Source of the DNA: Candidatus Latescibacterota bacterium
Lineage (GTDB): Bacteria > Latescibacterota > UBA2968 > UBA8231
Direction of reading: 5' to 3'
NCBI GenBank assembly: GCA_003529325.1
Contig: DPVW01000302.1
Span: forward strand, 1-25,443
Length of the DNA: 25,443 nucleotides
Position 1 is the first letter of the stretch; each line of letters opens with the position of its first letter. The notes under the pieces were generated by a model. That model worked only from the letters and a program-made list of their open reading frames with translations. It did no database searches and was not told the origin of the DNA. A program made the translations under genes and the position numbers. Positions 17,291-23,612 of the stretch are shown piece by piece.

Positions 17291-17737
17291 TCACGACAGA
17301 TCGAGAGTTTCCGCCACCTCTTCCAATGAACTTTCTGCCTGAGCCAGACATACCTGCCAGGCTTCAGGATTCCAGAATTCCAGATGGTCGAGACCACCGA
17401 TCACCACCATGCGATCCGTGATCCCTGCCCTGTCCAATAACTTGCGCGGTACCGAAGCACGCCCCTGACGGTCCAACTTGAGCTCTGCCGCCTGGGACAG
17501 CGTCCCTCGGTAGTACAGTCGCACCTTCTGTTCAGTCTGTGGAAGTTGCTGCATTCGCTCGGCAATCTGCGCCCAGGAATTTCGGGGGTGGGCGGTCAGA
17601 CAGCCATCCAGCCCACGGACGACGATCAGCGTGTCATCCGCCTCCGGTTCGAGATTGCGACGCAACTCGGCAGGCAGAAAGATCCTGCCTTTGTCGTCCA
17701 CGGGGACTTCATACTCACCGAGAAACTGCGTCGCCAC
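17291..17737 (-). CDS. mraZ: Transcriptional regulator MraZ
   Basis: MraZ is a DNA-binding protein with two AbrB-like swapped-hairpin domains. It forms a ring and binds tandem direct repeats upstream of its own operon. The 148 residues show both repeats: LGEYEVPVDDKGRIFLPAELRR (split over 6-27) and LKLDRQGRASVPRKLLDRAGI (second half). The start is GTG at 17737; no in-frame ATG lies nearby and the ribosome site is poor (AGG a few bases upstream). A promoter and four 10-bp-spaced repeats lie upstream, so autoregulation of the dcw cluster is likely. Confidence 0.96.
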   Translation of the reverse strand: MATQFLGEYEVPVDDKGRIFLPAELRRNLEPEADDTLIVVRGLDGCLTAHPRNSWAQIAERMQQLPQTEQKVRLYYRGTLSQAAELKLDRQGRASVPRKLLDRAGITDRMVVIGGLDHLEFWNPEAWQVCLAQAESSLEEVAETLDLS

Positions 17738-17755
17738 GGGCCTGCATCCAGTCGA

Positions 17756-17798
17756 GGAGGAAAGTTCACCTCACAGGTGTCAGGAAGAAAACTCCTCC
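17756..17798 (-). promoter_or_regulatory. Nested inverted repeat in the mraZ leader RNA
   Basis: In the untranslated leader (minus strand), GGAGGA at 17798-17793 can pair with TCCTCC at 17761-17756. Inside, CACCT and AGGTG form a perfect 5-bp dyad with a 3-base loop at 17767-17779. The structure would sit just before the mraZ start and could affect translation of the weakly served GTG. No terminator-like T-run follows. Confidence 0.35.
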
Positions 17799-17829
17799 AA
17801 TAGACACCCTTATACACCATTTTCCACCA
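17790..17829 (-). promoter_or_regulatory. MraZ-box operator: four 10-bp direct repeats
   Basis: Read on the minus strand, successive 10-mers begin TGGTG (17829), TGGTG (17819), GGGTG (17809) and TGGAG (17799), a run of GTG-type units with an exact 10-bp period. Known: E. coli MraZ binds TGGG(N) repeats with 10-bp spacing, and Mycoplasma MraZ binds GTG-containing tandem repeats. The array starts at the expected transcription start, just after the -10 box of the mraZ promoter, which suits repression by MraZ. The fourth unit is the weakest. Confidence 0.75.
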
Positions 17830-17835
17830 CGACAT

Positions 17836-17865
17836 ATGATAACCTCGCCAGATCAGACATGTCAA
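17836..17865 (-). promoter_or_regulatory. dcw promoter (sigma-70 type) upstream of mraZ
   Basis: On the minus strand a perfect TTGACA (17865-17860) is followed after 18 bases by TATCAT (17841-17836), or after 17 bases by TTATCA. The predicted start lies near 17829, about 90 bases before the mraZ GTG and at the first MraZ-box unit. This is the clearest promoter in the window. Confidence 0.75.
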
Positions 17866-18097
17866 GGGAAAACACCTCCGCTCTTAATGTTTTCTGAGGT
17901 TATTATGTAAGATATTGTAAATAATTTATTTACATTGCTCTACCAGACCACATACCGGTCTATTCAAGGCCAATCATGCCACGGCACAAGCATACGCCAA
18001 TTTCTTCAGATCAACAGCGTGGATGGATCAGAATACAGAGAGAATCAGCGGCGGGCGGCGCAGGGTGGTGTATGGGGGAGTACCAGGGATGTGTGCT
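17866..18097. other. Intergenic region trmB-mraZ with an AT-rich palindrome
   Basis: No gene is seen between the trmB stop and the mraZ promoter (232 bases). A strikingly AT-rich stretch (about 17884-17936) in this GC-rich DNA contains the perfect palindrome GTAAATAATTTATTTAC at 17917-17933, about 52 bases upstream of the -35 box. It could be an UP-like element or an operator. Two weak dyads (AGACC/GGTCT near 17945-17961 and a TGCC/GGCA pair near 17977-17986) lie beside it. No convincing trmB terminator was found. Confidence 0.5.
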
Positions 18098-18691
18098 TCA
18101 GATTTTTGCCACAATATGCCTGTGAATGGTGCTCCCCAGACTGACGAACTTGTCCTCATAGTTCGTCGTCACCCCATTCCATGGCGCCTCAATCAGGTCG
18201 AAGTGCTGGTCGAAAGATTCAAATGCCTCCAGGATCACCTCGTAATACTCGTCATGGTCGGTGGCGATCCACAGCCGCCCTTCTGGCTGGAGAATGCGCC
18301 ACGCCTCGGAGAGAAAGCCCGCGTCGATGAGGCGACGCTTGTGATGCTTCTTCTTGGGCCAGGGATCAGGAAAGTACACGTGCACGGCGTGCACCGACTC
18401 GGCGGGGACGAAAAATTCGACGAATTCACGAGCGTCCCCATGAATGAACCGCAAATTCTGTAGCTCCCGCCTACGGGCTCGGCCGTGGGCAAGGCGAAGG
18501 TATTTGCTGGCGACTTCGACACCGATAAAGTTGTGCGCCGGTCGACGCTGGGCGGCATCGAGCAGGAATCTGCCCTTGCCGAAGCCGAGTTCGACCTCGA
18601 TGGGGTGATCATTGGCAAAAAAGGTCGCCAGATTCAGGATCGGATCGTCGTCCGATTCTTCGTCGAGCTGTATCAGCAAGGATGAACTCAC
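18098..18691 (-). CDS. trmB: tRNA (guanine-46-N7)-methyltransferase TrmB
   Basis: TrmB forms m7G46 in the tRNA variable loop using SAM. The 197-residue version has VELGFGKGRFLL (SAM loop, 33-44), FIGVEVASKY, and the family signature VYFPDPWPKKKHHKRRL (105-121), then ATDHDEYYEVI and NYEDKF near the end. I chose GTG at 18691, with GGGA six bases upstream. The longer open frame starts at a GTG (18739) inside the upstream hairpin and adds 16 non-conserved residues. It follows the rhodanese-ThiF gene in the same direction and precedes the dcw promoter. Confidence 0.93.
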   Translation of the reverse strand: MSSSLLIQLDEESDDDPILNLATFFANDHPIEVELGFGKGRFLLDAAQRRPAHNFIGVEVASKYLRLAHGRARRRELQNLRFIHGDAREFVEFFVPAESVHAVHVYFPDPWPKKKHHKRRLIDAGFLSEAWRILQPEGRLWIATDHDEYYEVILEAFESFDQHFDLIEAPWNGVTTNYEDKFVSLGSTIHRHIVAKI

Positions 18692-18724
18692 TGCGGTTCC
18701 CGTTGTCTGGAGGTCAACGAACAA

Positions 18725-18752
18725 GGGGCGACCACCCACAGATGGTCGCCCC
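18725..18752 (-). terminator. Hairpin after the rhodanese-ThiF gene, likely terminator or attenuator
   Basis: GGGGCGACCA (18725-18734) and TGGTCGCCCC (18743-18752) form a perfect 10-bp stem with an 8-base loop, 45 bases past the preceding stop on the minus strand. The following bases, TTGTTCGTT, are T-rich but broken. Only about 33 bases separate it from the trmB start, so trmB depends on read-through or on a promoter overlapping the hairpin. Confidence 0.65.
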
Positions 18753-18797
18753 AGTCACGTCGTGTGGCGTCGGTTGGATTGACGGAGGTTGGTCTTC

Positions 18798-19988
18798 TCA
18801 GCCTGCAGCCTCAGAATGTCCCGGCAAGCCGCAGAAAATGTCGTAGTCGATCAACTCCTTCACCGTGGGTGCATCACCACATACGGGGCACTCGGCGTTG
18901 CGCCGTAGTTTGAGCTCGCGAAATTTCATATCCAGCGCATCGTAGAGAAGCATGCGACCTACGAGCGGCTCCCCTTTGCCCAGCACGAGCTTGACCACCT
19001 CTGTGGCTTGCACCAACCCGATGGTACCCGGCAATACGCCCAGAACACCACCTTCTGAGCAGCTGGGGACCTCACCGGGGGGCGGCGGCTCCGGATACAG
19101 GCAGCGGTAGCATGGGCCGCCGGCGGCGGAGTCATACACCGTCGCCTGACCCTCGAAGCGGAAGATGCTGCCATCGACGACTGGCTTGCCAGTCAGTACC
19201 GCCGCATCATTGACCAGATACCGCGTCGGAAAATTGTCGCAGCCGTTGACGATGATATCGTAGTCTGCCATGATGTCGAAGGCATTGTGCGATGTCATCA
19301 GATCGTGGTGCGCGACGATCTCGATTCCCGGATTCAGGTCCAGGAGACGTTCGCGTGCGACTTCGACCTTGGGCCGGCCCACATCACTCTCACCGAACAG
19401 CACCTGGCGCTGCAGGTTGCTCTTGTCGACGACATCCGCATCGACGAGACCGATCTTGCCGATGCCCGCCGCAGCCAGGTAGAGGGCCGTCGGGCATCCG
19501 AGACCACCGGCGCCGATGAGGAGCACTTTGCCCTGCAACAGCTTCTGCTGGCCTTGTTCGCCGACCTCCGGCAGGATGAGATGCCGTGAGTAGCGCTGCA
19601 TGTCCTCTTCTGTCAGCAACCCGCCGGTCTGGATCTTCAGACCCGCGTCCTTCCAGCCTTTGATGCCGCCGATCATGGAACTCACGTTCGAGTAACCCAT
19701 GGCGATCAGATCACGCGCCGCCAAGGCCGAACGATTGCCGCCGGCACAGTAGAGGGCGATGGACTCACTGCGATCCATCGACACATCCTCTTCGACATTC
19801 AGTTCGAGAAAGCCGCGCGGAATCAGATGCGCTCCGGGGATATATCCGTCCATCACTTCGTCGCGCTCGCGCACGTCGATCACGTGCTGGATATCACCGG
19901 ACTGCAGCCCGCGCCTGACGTCGTCAGGGGTAACCTCTTTGATTGACTTCTTGACTTCTTCGAGAAGCTGGCTCGATGTCAGAGCCAT
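18798..19988 (-). CDS. Rhodanese-ThiF/MoeB fusion: sulfur-carrier adenylyltransferase
   Basis: The 396-residue protein has a rhodanese domain first (about 16-118, active-site loop CAGGNR with Cys81), then an E1-like ThiF/MoeB domain (about 125-380). The latter shows RYSRHLILPEVG, nucleotide loop LLIGAGGLG (156-164), NGCDNFPTRYLVND, and the zinc-binding pairs CYRC (293-296) and CPVC (367-370). Such enzymes adenylate the C-terminal glycine of ThiS- or MoaD-type carriers, and the rhodanese can hand over sulfur. In MOCS3/Uba4 and MoeZ the rhodanese is C-terminal; here the order is reversed. The cysteine desulfurase gene ends 15 bases upstream and is the plausible sulfur source. No carrier protein is encoded nearby, so the pathway (molybdopterin, thiamine or other) is open. 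The start is ATG with GAGAAGG upstream. Confidence 0.9.
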   Translation of the reverse strand: MALTSSQLLEEVKKSIKEVTPDDVRRGLQSGDIQHVIDVRERDEVMDGYIPGAHLIPRGFLELNVEEDVSMDRSESIALYCAGGNRSALAARDLIAMGYSNVSSMIGGIKGWKDAGLKIQTGGLLTEEDMQRYSRHLILPEVGEQGQQKLLQGKVLLIGAGGLGCPTALYLAAAGIGKIGLVDADVVDKSNLQRQVLFGESDVGRPKVEVARERLLDLNPGIEIVAHHDLMTSHNAFDIMADYDIIVNGCDNFPTRYLVNDAAVLTGKPVVDGSIFRFEGQATVYDSAAGGPCYRCLYPEPPPPGEVPSCSEGGVLGVLPGTIGLVQATEVVKLVLGKGEPLVGRMLLYDALDMKFRELKLRRNAECPVCGDAPTVKELIDYDIFCGLPGHSEAAG

Positions 19989-20003
19989 GATGCCTTCTCC
20001 CGC

Positions 20004-21278
20004 TCAGGGTTGATTTGGTTTGGGACTAAAAACGTAGGGACGCTGTCGCTTACCGCAAGAGCGTACTTCGGTAATTACTCGTCTGGCTGCCCATTCCACT
20101 TCCTCCAAAGTGGTCGTTCGACCCAGACCGAAACGCAGTGATGCCGCTGCCGTCGCCACATCCAGACCCATGGCAGCCAGCACATGGGAAGGCGTATCGG
20201 CGCCGGATGAACAGGCAGATCCTGACGACAGCGCGACGTCACGAAGACGGGGCAGCAGTTCGGCAACGTGGCTGTCGGGGAAGGAGACATTGAGCGCATT
20301 TGGCAATCGTACCGCTGCCCCGCCGTTGACGACCACAGCGGCGCCGAAGGCGTGGACCAGGCACTGCTGCAGGCTGTCGCGCAGTTGCGCGAGCCGCTCT
20401 GCCTCAGGTGCTCTCTCCTGTTGGCAGAGACGGCAAGCTTCACCCAGACCGACGATGCCAGCGACGTTGAGCGTCCCCGATCGCAGCCCCCGTTCCTGGC
20501 CGCCACCCTCGATTTGGGCTGCTAGTCGCAGTGGTGGGCGGCGGCGGCGCACGAACAACGCGCCCTGCCCTTTAGGGCCATACATCTTGTGTGCCGACAG
20601 GGACAGCAAATCGATAGGAATTCGCCGCAAGTCGAGCGGAATCTTGCCCACCCCCTGCGCTGCATCACAGTGCCAGATCACGTTCCTGCCTTGCAGACAA
20701 CGGGCGATCTGCTCCAGGGGTTGTAGCACGCCTGTTTCGTTGTTCGCCGCCATCACCGACAGCAGGCGCGCCTCGTCGTCGAGGGCTGCCGCCAAGGCGG
20801 GTAGGTCGATGATCCCTTGGTGATCCACAGCGACGCGGGTAACCCGGAACCCTTGCCCGGAACGCTCCAGACTGTCGAAGACGTCGAGCACGGCATGATG
20901 CTCGGTCGCGCAGGTTACCAGGTGAACGCCCTGGCCGGCCCAGGCGGCACAGGTCCCTTTGATCGCCAGGTTGTTCGCTTCCGTTGCGCCGCTGGTAAAG
21001 ACGACCTCTCTCGCCGTCGCCCCAACAAGTGCTGCCACATGGCCGCGCGCGGCCTCGACAGCGGCGGCGGCATGCAGACCGAAATCGTGGGTGCGGCTGG
21101 AAGGATTGCCAAAATTCTCACGGAGATACGGCAACATCACCTCCAGGACCCGTGGGTCCAGGGGTGTCGTTGCAAGATGGTCTAGATAGATCGGGGTCGC
21201 GGGACCGCCACCCGAAGGATCGAGATCGGGCGGCTCAGATGCTGAAGGACTCGCCGCAGCCACAGGTTGTGCGCGCAT
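20004..21278 (-). CDS. Cysteine desulfurase, IscS/NifS family
   Basis: This pyridoxal-phosphate enzyme takes sulfur from cysteine as a persulfide for Fe-S cluster or thio-cofactor synthesis. The 424 residues show IYLDHLATTPLDP (30-42), FTSGATEANNLAI (94-106), TEHHAV (His127), HCDAAQGVGKI (Asp205), the PLP lysine in SAHKMYGPKGQG (Lys231), RSGTLN, and the active cysteine in SSGSACSSGADTPSHVL (Cys356), the extended loop of group I enzymes. About 28 residues precede the usual family start and are Pro/Ala/Ser-rich. The ATG at 21278 overlaps the upstream carrier gene by 44 bases; a GTG at 21263 is an alternative. Cellular partner genes such as iscU are not adjacent. Confidence 0.94.
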   Translation of the reverse strand: MRAQPVAAASPSASEPPDLDPSGGGPATPIYLDHLATTPLDPRVLEVMLPYLRENFGNPSSRTHDFGLHAAAAVEAARGHVAALVGATAREVVFTSGATEANNLAIKGTCAAWAGQGVHLVTCATEHHAVLDVFDSLERSGQGFRVTRVAVDHQGIIDLPALAAALDDEARLLSVMAANNETGVLQPLEQIARCLQGRNVIWHCDAAQGVGKIPLDLRRIPIDLLSLSAHKMYGPKGQGALFVRRRRPPLRLAAQIEGGGQERGLRSGTLNVAGIVGLGEACRLCQQERAPEAERLAQLRDSLQQCLVHAFGAAVVVNGGAAVRLPNALNVSFPDSHVAELLPRLRDVALSSGSACSSGADTPSHVLAAMGLDVATAAASLRFGLGRTTTLEEVEWAARRVITEVRSCGKRQRPYVFSPKPNQP

Positions 21279-21567
21279 TGGGATTTTCGACCTGGAAACC
21301 GGCTCCCATCAAGCCGTCATCATATCGCAGAATGACGCCATTGAGATAAAGACTGCTCTTGGGATCGACGAATATGCGCACACCATTGGACTCGATGACC
21401 TGGTCCATATCCCCCGGTTCGTCCTCGAAATCAAGTTTGTATTGAAAGCCGGAGCAGCCACCGCCCTTGACGGCGACACGCAGGCCCCGCTGCGCACCAC
21501 CTTGTGGCTTCTCCTGTTCGAGAAGGCTGAGGATCTTGGTGCAGGCCTCTTCAGAAACGGTCAGCAT
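21235..21567 (-). CDS. A-type iron-sulfur carrier (IscA/ErpA/SufA family)
   Basis: A small cytoplasmic protein (110 residues, normal length) that carries Fe-S clusters to target enzymes. The three conserved cysteines are present: Cys38 in KGGGCSGFQYKL and Cys102/Cys104 in TTCGCGESF. Family segments around VDPKSSLYLNGVILRYDDGLMGAGFQVENPNA are also visible. It cannot be assigned to IscA, ErpA or SufA from sequence alone. It starts at ATG 21567, 11 bases after the MerR-type gene, and overlaps the desulfurase start, so the genes form one operon. Confidence 0.93.
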   Translation of the reverse strand: MLTVSEEACTKILSLLEQEKPQGGAQRGLRVAVKGGGCSGFQYKLDFEDEPGDMDQVIESNGVRIFVDPKSSLYLNGVILRYDDGLMGAGFQVENPNARTTCGCGESFSI

Positions 21568-21578
21568 GGTCTAATCCC

Positions 21579-22040
21579 TTAGCCGCCAAAAATGGCACAC
21601 TCGACGAGATCGGGGACCTCGTCATGACACTGATACGATTCGCAGTTGTGGCAGTCACGCTCAAAAACCTTAATGCGACAGCATAGACAGCCCCGCAAGA
21701 CATCGATACCACTACGATTGCGCTCGCGCAGTTCTTTATACTGGGCGATCTTGGCGTCAATCTCCTGCTGCTGCGTCTGCAGGATATCGATCATTTGCCG
21801 TGCCAGATCACCACCGGTCTCAGCTTTGTCGCGCAAGGCGAACAGATGCCTGACCTGTTCCAGATCGAAGCCCAGACACTTGAGGCCCTGGATGATCTGC
21901 AGTCGCCGCAACTGATCTTCGCAATAGCGTCTAAAACCGCCATTGGTCCGTTCCATGGGCTCGACGAGACCGAGCTCTTCATAGTAACGGATGGTGCGCG
22001 TCGAGACACCGGCGCGTTCTGCCAGGTCACCGATCTGCAT
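21579..22040 (-). CDS. MerR-family regulator with cysteine-rich C-terminus
   Basis: The 153-residue protein begins with a MerR winged helix: MQIGDLAERAGVSTRTIRYY, EELGLVEP, GGFRRYCEDQLRRL, and GFDLEQVRHLF (1-68). A dimerisation helix follows (about 80-110). The tail holds seven cysteines in 31 residues: Cys118, 120, 121, 130, 133, 138 and 148. This pattern is not the SoxR [2Fe-2S] spacing nor the CueR metal loop, but its density suggests a metal or Fe-S cluster. Its operon carries Fe-S genes, so sensing of cluster or metal status is a reasonable inference. The ATG at 22040 starts the domain directly; an upstream TTG would add seven residues. The ribosome site is poor. Confidence 0.88.
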   Translation of the reverse strand: MQIGDLAERAGVSTRTIRYYEELGLVEPMERTNGGFRRYCEDQLRRLQIIQGLKCLGFDLEQVRHLFALRDKAETGGDLARQMIDILQTQQQEIDAKIAQYKELRERNRSGIDVLRGCLCCRIKVFERDCHNCESYQCHDEVPDLVECAIFGG

Positions 22041-22054
22041 TGTTGAGGCGGGGG

Positions 22055-22068
22055 ACGTCAAGTGACGT
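22055..22068. promoter_or_regulatory. Perfect palindrome in the MerR-gene leader
   Basis: ACGTCAAGTGACGT is a perfect 6-2-6 inverted repeat, 14 bases upstream of the MerR ATG and about 20 bases downstream of its predicted -10 box. It may be an operator or a small RNA hairpin. MerR operators normally lie between -35 and -10, so binding by this regulator is not assured. Confidence 0.35.
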
Positions 22069-22087
22069 ATCTTCCTGTATTTAGGCG

Positions 22088-22116
22088 AATGTAACCAGCC
22101 CCCATAAGAGTGTCAA
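22088..22116 (-). promoter_or_regulatory. Promoter of the MerR / Fe-S operon
   Basis: On the minus strand TTGACA (22116-22111) and TACATT (22093-22088) are spaced by exactly 17 bases, in the right place for the MerR-type gene. MerR-activated promoters usually have 19-20 bases, so this one should work without activation and may be repressed instead. The -35 overlaps a tandem repeat at 22114-22141. Confidence 0.6.
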
Positions 22117-22141
22117 CGAAAGCATTACAACGAAAGCATTA
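22114..22141. repeat. Perfect 14-bp tandem duplication
   Basis: CAACGAAAGCATTA occurs twice without a gap (22114-22127, 22128-22141), between the MerR-operon promoter and the serine hydrolase pseudogene. A 10-base part, CAACGAAAGC, recurs at 22973-22982 just after the pseudogene. It may be replication slippage, or a footprint of the event that damaged the pseudogene. Confidence 0.7.
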
Positions 22142-22143
22142 CC

Positions 22144-22966
22144 GTGAATCCCTACCCTTTCTTACACGTCGATGCGGCGCTGCGCAATGCCGTTGACGAT
22201 GGCATTTTAGCAGGTGCCACGCTGATCGCTGCTCGTGGCGCTGGCGGGCGACACGAAATTTCGATCGGTCAAGCGCAGATCACACCGACGGTACGGCCCC
22301 TGACGTCGACGACGCTGTATGACCTGGCGTCACTTACCAAGGTCTTGGCCACAACCTGGTTGGCCATGAAATGGGCGACGTCAGGTCAGCTCGATGTCGA
22401 TGCCCCCATCGGCGACCTGTTGCCGGACTACTACCCTGAAAACAAGCGGCCCTCACCGTGCGTCTGCTCATGTGCCGCGCCGCAGGACTGCCATCCGGGC
22501 TTCGCCTGCGACGGGATACGGCACCGGACTCGAGTGGAGCAACGCATCGGCGCGCCGCCATGCAGCGATTCCTGCAAGCGCCATTGTCAGGTGCGTCGGG
22601 TCAACAGACGGTGTATAGCGACATCGGCCCCATCCTCATCGGCGATCTGCTAGAGCATCTGGGAGGTGATCGCCTCGATGGGATCCGTGCCGGTGAGTTG
22701 TACGCTCCTATCGACGATCCCCTGCGGATTCAAATCGTGCTTTTGGTTGGGACAAACCCCGCGCGGACGGACCCTCCGGCAGTCGTTTCTCCATCGCAGC
22801 GTATGGCCACACCGGGTTTACTGGCACGTCACTATGGATCGACCCGAAGCTGGATCTTTACGTGATCCTGCTCACCAATCGTGTGCACCCGGACAGAGGG
22901 GACCGAGGCTTTCAGCAGCTGCGACCCAAACTGCACGACATTGTCATCGAAGCTTTGTTGACCTGA
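22144..22966 (+). pseudogene. Beta-lactamase-family (class C-like) serine hydrolase, broken by two frame changes and a deletion
   Basis: The remains read in three frames. Frame 1 (22144 to about 22447) gives the N-terminus with PLTSTTLYDLASLTKVLA, containing the catalytic SLTK, and ends in LLPDYYPENK. The match then moves to another frame from 22449 (ALTVRLLMCRAAGLPSG, then YSDIGPILIGDLLEHLGGDRLD with the YSD motif, then LYAPIDDP). It moves again from about 22724 (FGWDKPRADGPSGSRFSIAAYGHTGFTGTSLW, split here, with DLYVILLTNRVHP and LHDIVIEALLT) and stops at 22966. The family normally has about 100 more residues between LYAPL and GWD, so the middle is lost. Intact members are secreted or membrane-linked hydrolases or PBP-like proteins. 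Sequencing error could explain a single frame change but not the missing middle. Confidence 0.85.
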
Positions 22967-23063
22967 GACGTGCAACGAAAGCTCGGTTGATGCGTCCAAC
23001 AGCCACACTCTCCCCATAGCGGAGTGCATTGCCTTGCTCAGTCGAGAACGAAAAGCCAGAAAA

Positions 23064-23612
23064 ATGCCAGTCATGGCGCTGCTGGCGCTGTTGCTGCTGT
23101 GCGCTTGCGAAAGGGCCGCAGCCTCCACCGTTCTCCCCTTGAGTATCAGCGACTTGACCGGGCGTTCTCGGCAGATCTTTCACGGCGTCTGTATCGATAC
23201 TCAAGCCGATCTGATCGATGGGGATCCCGTCACCCACGTGCGCTTCGTTGTCGTGGAACCGCTCAAAGGGATGACGACGATCGATACCTTGAGTGTGCTC
23301 TTACCGGGTGGCGAAATCGACGGCATCCGCTATCACATCTCCGGCATGCCTGCCTTCATGCCCGACGAAGAAGTCGTCCTCTTCCTCTCGGGTCTGGACG
23401 GCGCCGGACGGGTCTGGCCTGTCGGCCTTGCGCAAGGGGACTTTCGTGTTCGCCGGCAGCCGCAGACCGCCCCACGGGTGCGTCGCGACTTTGACGGTCT
23501 GCGCTTCCAGGGCTCGGCTCGCGCCGCTGCATTACCAGTCCATGACCTAGCACTCGACGAGTTGCTGGACGAGATCCGTTCGCTCACGGGCGCGCCGGGA
23601 GATAGTCGCTGA
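23064..23612 (+). CDS. Small secreted protein or lipoprotein coupled to the matrixin protease gene
   Basis: The 182-residue protein begins with a signal sequence (MPVMALLALLLLCACERAAAS); the LCAC stretch could be a lipobox, otherwise cleavage is after AAA. The mature part (STVLPLSISDLTGRSRQIFHGVCID..., RFVVVEPLKG, SVLLPGGEIDG, GMPAFMPDEEVVLFLSG, GLAQGDFRV) resembles a widespread unnamed family of exported proteins that I have a general memory of seeing next to matrixin-like protease genes. No catalytic motif is seen. Start ATG 23064 (another ATG at 23073; a TTG at 23034 is less likely). The stop overlaps the protease start (TGATG), implying coupled translation. A role as partner or inhibitor of the protease is only inference. 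Confidence 0.72.
   Translation: MPVMALLALLLLCACERAAASTVLPLSISDLTGRSRQIFHGVCIDTQADLIDGDPVTHVRFVVVEPLKGMTTIDTLSVLLPGGEIDGIRYHISGMPAFMPDEEVVLFLSGLDGAGRVWPVGLAQGDFRVRRQPQTAPRVRRDFDGLRFQGSARAAALPVHDLALDELLDEIRSLTGAPGDSR

Noticed and set aside
17941..18060. Possible terminator for trmB (AGACC/GGTCT and TGCC/GGCA dyads)
   Set aside because: Stems of four to five pairs without a T-run; too weak to call.
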